Below are positions 59,615 through 64,000 of a DNA stretch of 64,000 bases, piece after piece. This stretch comes from Apus apus (lineage: Eukaryota; Chordata; Aves; Apodiformes; Apodidae): NCBI RefSeq assembly GCF_020740795.1, contig NC_067282.1:127033132-127097131 (forward strand), given 5' to 3'. Both the position numbers and the translations under genes were made by a program. A model generated the notes under the pieces. It had not been told where the DNA came from. It made no database searches and saw only the letters and a program-made list of their open reading frames with translations. The stretch's first letter is position 1. Each line of letters starts with the position of its first letter.

Positions 59615-62600
59615 CTAAATAAGAAAGGTCAGAAAATTACACTGTGAAGAATACAAGAGACTTAAGCTTTCAAAAATAATCTGAGGTACAACTATGTCAG
59701 TTTATCACCGACAAGTCTCAGAAATCAATGATGAGTTACTGAATGCTGTAAAGACTGCTGTGCCTCCCAAAGCCAAGGCTGAGAACAACTGCCATCACTC
59801 TTCTGAAAATGAGAACTTCATGAGGAGTCAAGCTCAAAATCAGTATTTTAGTTCTTAAGTGATTCCCTACTTGGCAAAAGGGTCAAGTAGTGTTTTTAGC
59901 TTAGAACAACCTTTGGTTGGGCTAAGCTCCCAGTAAGATGTTCCTAAGTATGCAACAGCTGCATCTGCACTGAGAAAATGGCCTAGAAAGTAGGACACAA
60001 ATAAATAAATACCATACTTCATCCAGTGTTTCTCCTCCAGAGGGCGTGTATGAAGGACATTGCTCTCCAGCAGCCTTTGCCATAGCCTTGAGGTCAGTCA
60101 AAGGCCTTCCTTCTGCAACACCGTATTTCTGTAAGAGGCATGTACAGCAGGTTTAGTAAGATACATCAACTTGGCAGTACTGCTTCCAACACTAACATCT
60201 CTTAACAGCTTTGCTTTCTTGGATTCTCAAGTGTAATGTGCAGGCTTAGCTACCTTTTTCATTTTATCCCAATATTGGGGGAGGAGCTATCTTTATATAC
60301 ACTACTTAAGTTAAAATTATATATAAAAAGTATATATTTATATGCTGGGTAGAGATATTAATTATGAGCAACATCTCACTAAAAGTATTAATACTCATGA
60401 CACTATCTTCAGCCTGATCTCTGCCTTGAGAATTCTTCCTGCATTCTTGACACTCATTCTTAGCATACAAAATTCAAGTGTCTTCGTAACTGAGGTTACA
60501 TTGCAAACATCTCAGTACGTGGCTGCTCACACAAGGATAAACTCCATTTGCTTTTCATTTGCAGAAAGACTACAGAGAATTATTTTTCACAAGTAAGGAA
60601 CAAATAATCTCCCTACAGACCCCTGAAGTTTCCACAACAGAGGAGTCCACTTTAAAACCAGAATTTTTGAAAAAGGAAAAAAAAAAAAAAAAGACGATAA
60701 CAAAAAAACACAAATACTTATTAAAAATAAAGAATAAGGCCTTCTTTCATTTTTTCAGGACACATTACTGCTGTGAACAGTGTTTTCAGAAAATGAGAAA
60801 AGTAAAAAAAAATCTTAAAAATATATGCTTATGGACTCAAGAGAACATGCAATTAACACATGTATTCCTGAGACATCCACATGCAAGGCCCATATGAGAA
60901 ACAGTCATAAGAACCCACGTATACCAGCTTGTTATCCTGGATCACTAAAAGTCACATTATAAAACGTAGTAACTATAATCTGCAATGTATTGTACAAGCA
61001 TTACCATTTTTGACCTTGAACATCTTTCCAGGGCACATGTCTAACAATGGTAAAACAGACTAATACTTCTCCCACTGAATAGTAATACTACACTATCAGT
61101 AACAGGTGCTATATGTATTCAAATTAAAAGCTTTGGTCTTTTCTTGGAATGTCTGAAGACAGTAAAAACACTGCATTTATGGTGAGCATTTAGAGAAAGT
61201 AAGAGCTGACACTTTACTGTCAAGCACTCAGTTACACACATTTCAGAAGTCCAGATGTTGAGAACTGGGACAAAGACATATACTCATTACTGAGGCTTTT
61301 TTGACTTCTATGTTACTACCTACTTGCTGTGGATACGCAAATGTCATAATAACTAATTTATTACAGTCTTCAGAATTTAATAGTACTGAAACACTGACTT
61401 CAGTCTCTCAATTCCTTTCCCTAAAGCAAAATATTGGCAATTTAAGAACGCTAAGAAAGACATGAAGAACTAAGTGCTCTTAAACTGCTGAAAATTAAAT
61501 CTTAATGATTTTTCCAGACTTCTGTCATGGAAGCAAGGTATGAGAGAATAAAACTTTCTTCATAGGGTCAACCACATAAGTTATTTTAAAGGACTTTGCT
61601 TCTTTTAATGCAATTTAAATTTAATTCCAGTTATCCAGAGTAAATCTGTGGCCCGCAGACACTATACCGACATTTCTATATATGCATACAAACACCATGA
61701 AAGGGGAAAAAACATAACAGAGACTCAAGATTATTCTTTCTAAAATTCTGTACCATGACCCATAACATTTTCAAAAACAGCAGGTGGTAAAGCAACTAAA
61801 AAAGACTGTGAAGCATTTAACTTCCTGGTTTCAGGGGAAAAACTGGAATTTCTGACAGAAAAAGAAGATCCAAATAGGAAATACTACAGTTGTGTTCTGC
61901 TCCTTAAACATTTATTTGCCTGATGGAAATATGACATTCCACTTTTGATTTTGTAGCATTTCCTTATTTAAATTTCAGCAGACACTCTCCATGTAGCATC
62001 TGAAGAGTGATTCATATTAGCAGAAACAGCCAGCATCTGAGTTTATTCTGATCAAGACATACTTAAAAACAGACAGGAAGTACAATTTTGCCTGTTATCT
62101 GGCAGAGAGGCTAACCAGGAAAGCAGACTCCTCCATAGACAGCAGAAAGTTTTTCAGTAGTCTTTGAGCAAATGAAAAAGTATAAACAGCTAAAAAGTCA
62201 ACATCGAATTGTGCCATCAAGCTTGATAAAGTAGGGAGAGGGAGTATCTTTAACACTCCACATATGGGTTTAGCAAACAGAGCTAAGCTTTTAATTACAT
62301 TTAAGATAAGCAAGGTAAGATTTACAGGTAGAGGGAATTAAATTATTAGAGTACCACAGTCAACAGCTCTAATCACTAAATTTTGGCTTTGATTCGTAAC
62401 TCTACAGTCAGGCAAAGGTTTCATAGTACCTGATGAGAGGAGTTCAGTTTTCAGTGATTAAAAACTTCAAACAGTGCTATCCACCATTAAATCTGCCATT
62501 TAATAAGCCAAGATATCCATCAGCAATAAGTTCCATTTTCAAATTGTTCAGTGTTCAATACTAAACCAAACTCTTTTGGTACTTACTCTCTCTCGAAGTC

Positions 62601-62664
62601 TTGCATCATACTTGATTTCCAAATCTTTACAAAACTTATTTTTTTCTAGAATTGTGGCAGCAGT
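59156..62664 (-). CDS. TIGAR: TIGAR, fructose-bisphosphatase-type phosphatase (3' part, last three coding exons)
   Basis: Coding blocks, in reading order, are 62587-62664, 60018-60128 and 59156-59614 on the minus strand, giving the last 215 residues. They align from about human residue 65 to the end (270). TIGAR belongs to the histidine phosphatase superfamily and lowers fructose-2,6-bisphosphate and other phosphoglycolytic esters, favouring the pentose phosphate route; human TIGAR is a p53 target. Visible landmarks are LRER-KYGVAEG (containing the acid residue matching human Glu89), CPSYTPSGGETLDE, ERAKDFFEFLCQLAVELEQ and LVVSHGAYMR, whose His matches the second catalytic His of the family. 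The first catalytic His (RHGET) is in exon 1, outside the window. The gene is convergent with FGF23. The insert before LVVSHG and the last 15 residues differ most from human. Confidence 0.95.
60018..60128 (-). CDS. TIGAR: TIGAR penultimate coding exon
   Basis: 111 bases, exactly 37 codons, matching the human exon codon for codon in length: KYGVAEGRPLTDLKAMAKAA, then GEQCPSYTPSGGETLDE. Acceptor CTCTTACAG, donor GTATGG (a weaker donor than the others). Confidence 0.95.
60129..62586 (-). other. TIGAR: TIGAR intron between the exons at 62587 and 60128
   Basis: About 2.5 kb, phase 0, GT...AG. It includes an A-rich run near 60677-60693. No mobile element recognised. Confidence 0.8.
62587..62664 (-). 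CDS. TIGAR: TIGAR upstream coding exon (human residues about 65-90)
   Basis: 78 bases, 26 codons: TAATILEKNKFCKDLEIKYD then ARLRER. Acceptor TTTTTTAG, donor GTAAGT. It aligns with human [20 protein letters not shown] and SRLRER. The preceding exon (human SSDLMRTKQ) was not found in the remaining 1.3 kb. Confidence 0.92.
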
Positions 62665-64000
62665 CTAAAAAAGTGAACAGACAGTCACATCAATGAGTTG
62701 CTTTCTCAGAGGATACAGCCAGACCATCTTACAACATAAGAGCCAAAGCGAATCACATTAGTAGAAACAAAACAACTCAAACAAAAAAGATTAAATTTTT
62801 TTAGCTGGTAGTGTCTGACCATAAAAGGCAGAAAACCTGCAATCTTCTGGAAGTTCTTTTACAAGTCAAAGTTCAGTACATTTGAAGACACTTAGCACCC
62901 ATAAAAGGTGGACAAGACACACAGCAACAGCAGGATTTAGTGGGACAAAAGCCACATCTCTCATGTACACTGCTACTCATAAAGCAATCACACTGACACA
63001 CTCTTAACATGTACTCTGAGAGTCAGACTCACAAGCAGTATGTTCCTAAAAACTGATGAGTTAATCCAACTGCAAAAAACATGAATGTGTAAAAACTAAG
63101 AAGCCACTTAACCAGAAAGCAATTTAATACACCTCAGAAATTAAACACTGCCTAATACAGGCTCTAGCATGTTGGATATTAAACAGCTGACTGACCATCA
63201 CAGCCAACAAAGGGAACCAGAAGAATGCTGAAGTGCTACTGCTCCTACATGCACCAAAATGTAAAGCTGTACTGCATTGACACAGAGCTGTGACCAGTAG
63301 TATCAGCTGGAAATCTTGTGCAAATGTCCACAGCCAATCAAACCAATGAAAGTAATTCAAATAACTCATTTCGAAAAGCCTCCTTTATGTTGGGAAATAA
63401 TAACCAGCCTTGTTGCACTATCAAGATTTTATGACATATTTAATGTATTGCTTAGGAAAAGTTTTATATTGCAACTCTAAATACTTATCATACAATGTAA
63501 AAATTCAGATAGGGTTGAATCTATTTCCTTGTATATATAAACAGTACAGTTAATTCAATCATTATATCCTGAAATTTCTCCAGGACTGATACCTTGTTTG
63601 GTACATAGAATAGAAAACATTCACCTACTGAGCACTAATACATACCCTGAACTGCAAACAAAAATGAAGTTTCATTTAATATGCTGAAACCAAAATCGTT
63701 CTGAAGAAGCGATTAACCTCCTCACACCTTTCCTACACCATCCATTACTAGAATACTAGCATGCTCCAGAAACATTACCACTTTACATGTGGAAAAAACT
63801 CAAAAGATTTTCACTCAGTCTCCTCAGGGCTCAGCCTGTCCCAGTACCAAACCTATACCTTGACTACCACTAAAGTTTTGTCCCAACAGCATGAGCATCT
63901 CACAGTGGGCCTCATATTCCCCCACAGGCTTTGGTGTTAGGCTCTGTTAAGCTTAAAAATCTTAAGGAGTTATGCTCAGTTCACACCACATCCCAGTATG
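62665..64000 (-). other. TIGAR: TIGAR intron continuing past the window edge
   Basis: No coding block fitting the human LNNVKFTHAFSSDLMRTKQ stretch can be found on the minus strand, so exons 1-3 lie beyond the window. No repeat recognised. Confidence 0.7.

Noticed and set aside
1-64000. CRISPR arrays, tRNA or rRNA genes and bacterial-type operons
   Set aside because: None seen. The window is vertebrate nuclear DNA and no regularly spaced repeats or cloverleaf sequences with promoter boxes were found by eye.

Overview
This window is bird genomic DNA. It holds two complete three-exon fibroblast growth factor genes and the 3' half of a third gene: FGF6 (plus, 13323-16848), FGF23 (plus, 39260-43363) and the last three coding exons of TIGAR (minus, 59156-62664; earlier exons lie beyond the right edge). 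The same FGF6-FGF23-TIGAR order, with FGF23 and TIGAR convergent, is known beside CCND2 on human 12p13. The bird assignment rests on at least a dozen CR1 LINE fragments (about 6 kb, roughly a tenth of the window by my boundaries), most ending in the ATTCTRTG-type tail typical of avian CR1, and on avian-looking protein sequences. I cannot name the species.

Layout: 1-13060 is gene-free flank with a hexamer microsatellite at the very start, two solo-LTR-like fossils (1331-2001 and 10585-11549) and two CR1 tails. FGF6 follows with standard FGF splice phases (exon 1 ends in phase 1, exon 2 is 104 bp). From 16849 to 39100 is intergenic DNA, perhaps starting with a long FGF6 3' UTR, and it carries CR1 fragments and a short palindromic relic. 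FGF23 has a well-placed TATA box, and CR1 copies in opposite orientation sit in its two introns. A long AU-rich 3' UTR probably ends near 45990. From 46 to 58 kb is intergenic DNA with CR1 copies, including a 1.6-kb reverse-transcriptase-bearing piece, paired palindromes and a small minisatellite. TIGAR runs leftward, and its probable 3' UTR contains a MIR-type SINE relic.

The two FGFs are tandem neighbours but differ in kind. FGF6 is a heparin-binding paracrine factor of the FGF4 subfamily. FGF23 is the endocrine phosphate and vitamin D hormone that needs Klotho. TIGAR is an unrelated sugar-bisphosphatase-type enzyme. I see no operon-like or novel multi-gene system. The points most worth a second look are in FGF23: both C-tail Klotho-binding repeats read Asp-Pro-His where human reads Asp-Pro-Leu, the tail has no cysteines, and the FAM20C phosphosite beside the conserved convertase cleavage site has become Ser-Ala-Asp. 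Exon coordinates were worked out by hand from splice consensus, reading frame and remembered human protein sequences. Repeat boundaries are approximate, to about 10-30 bases.
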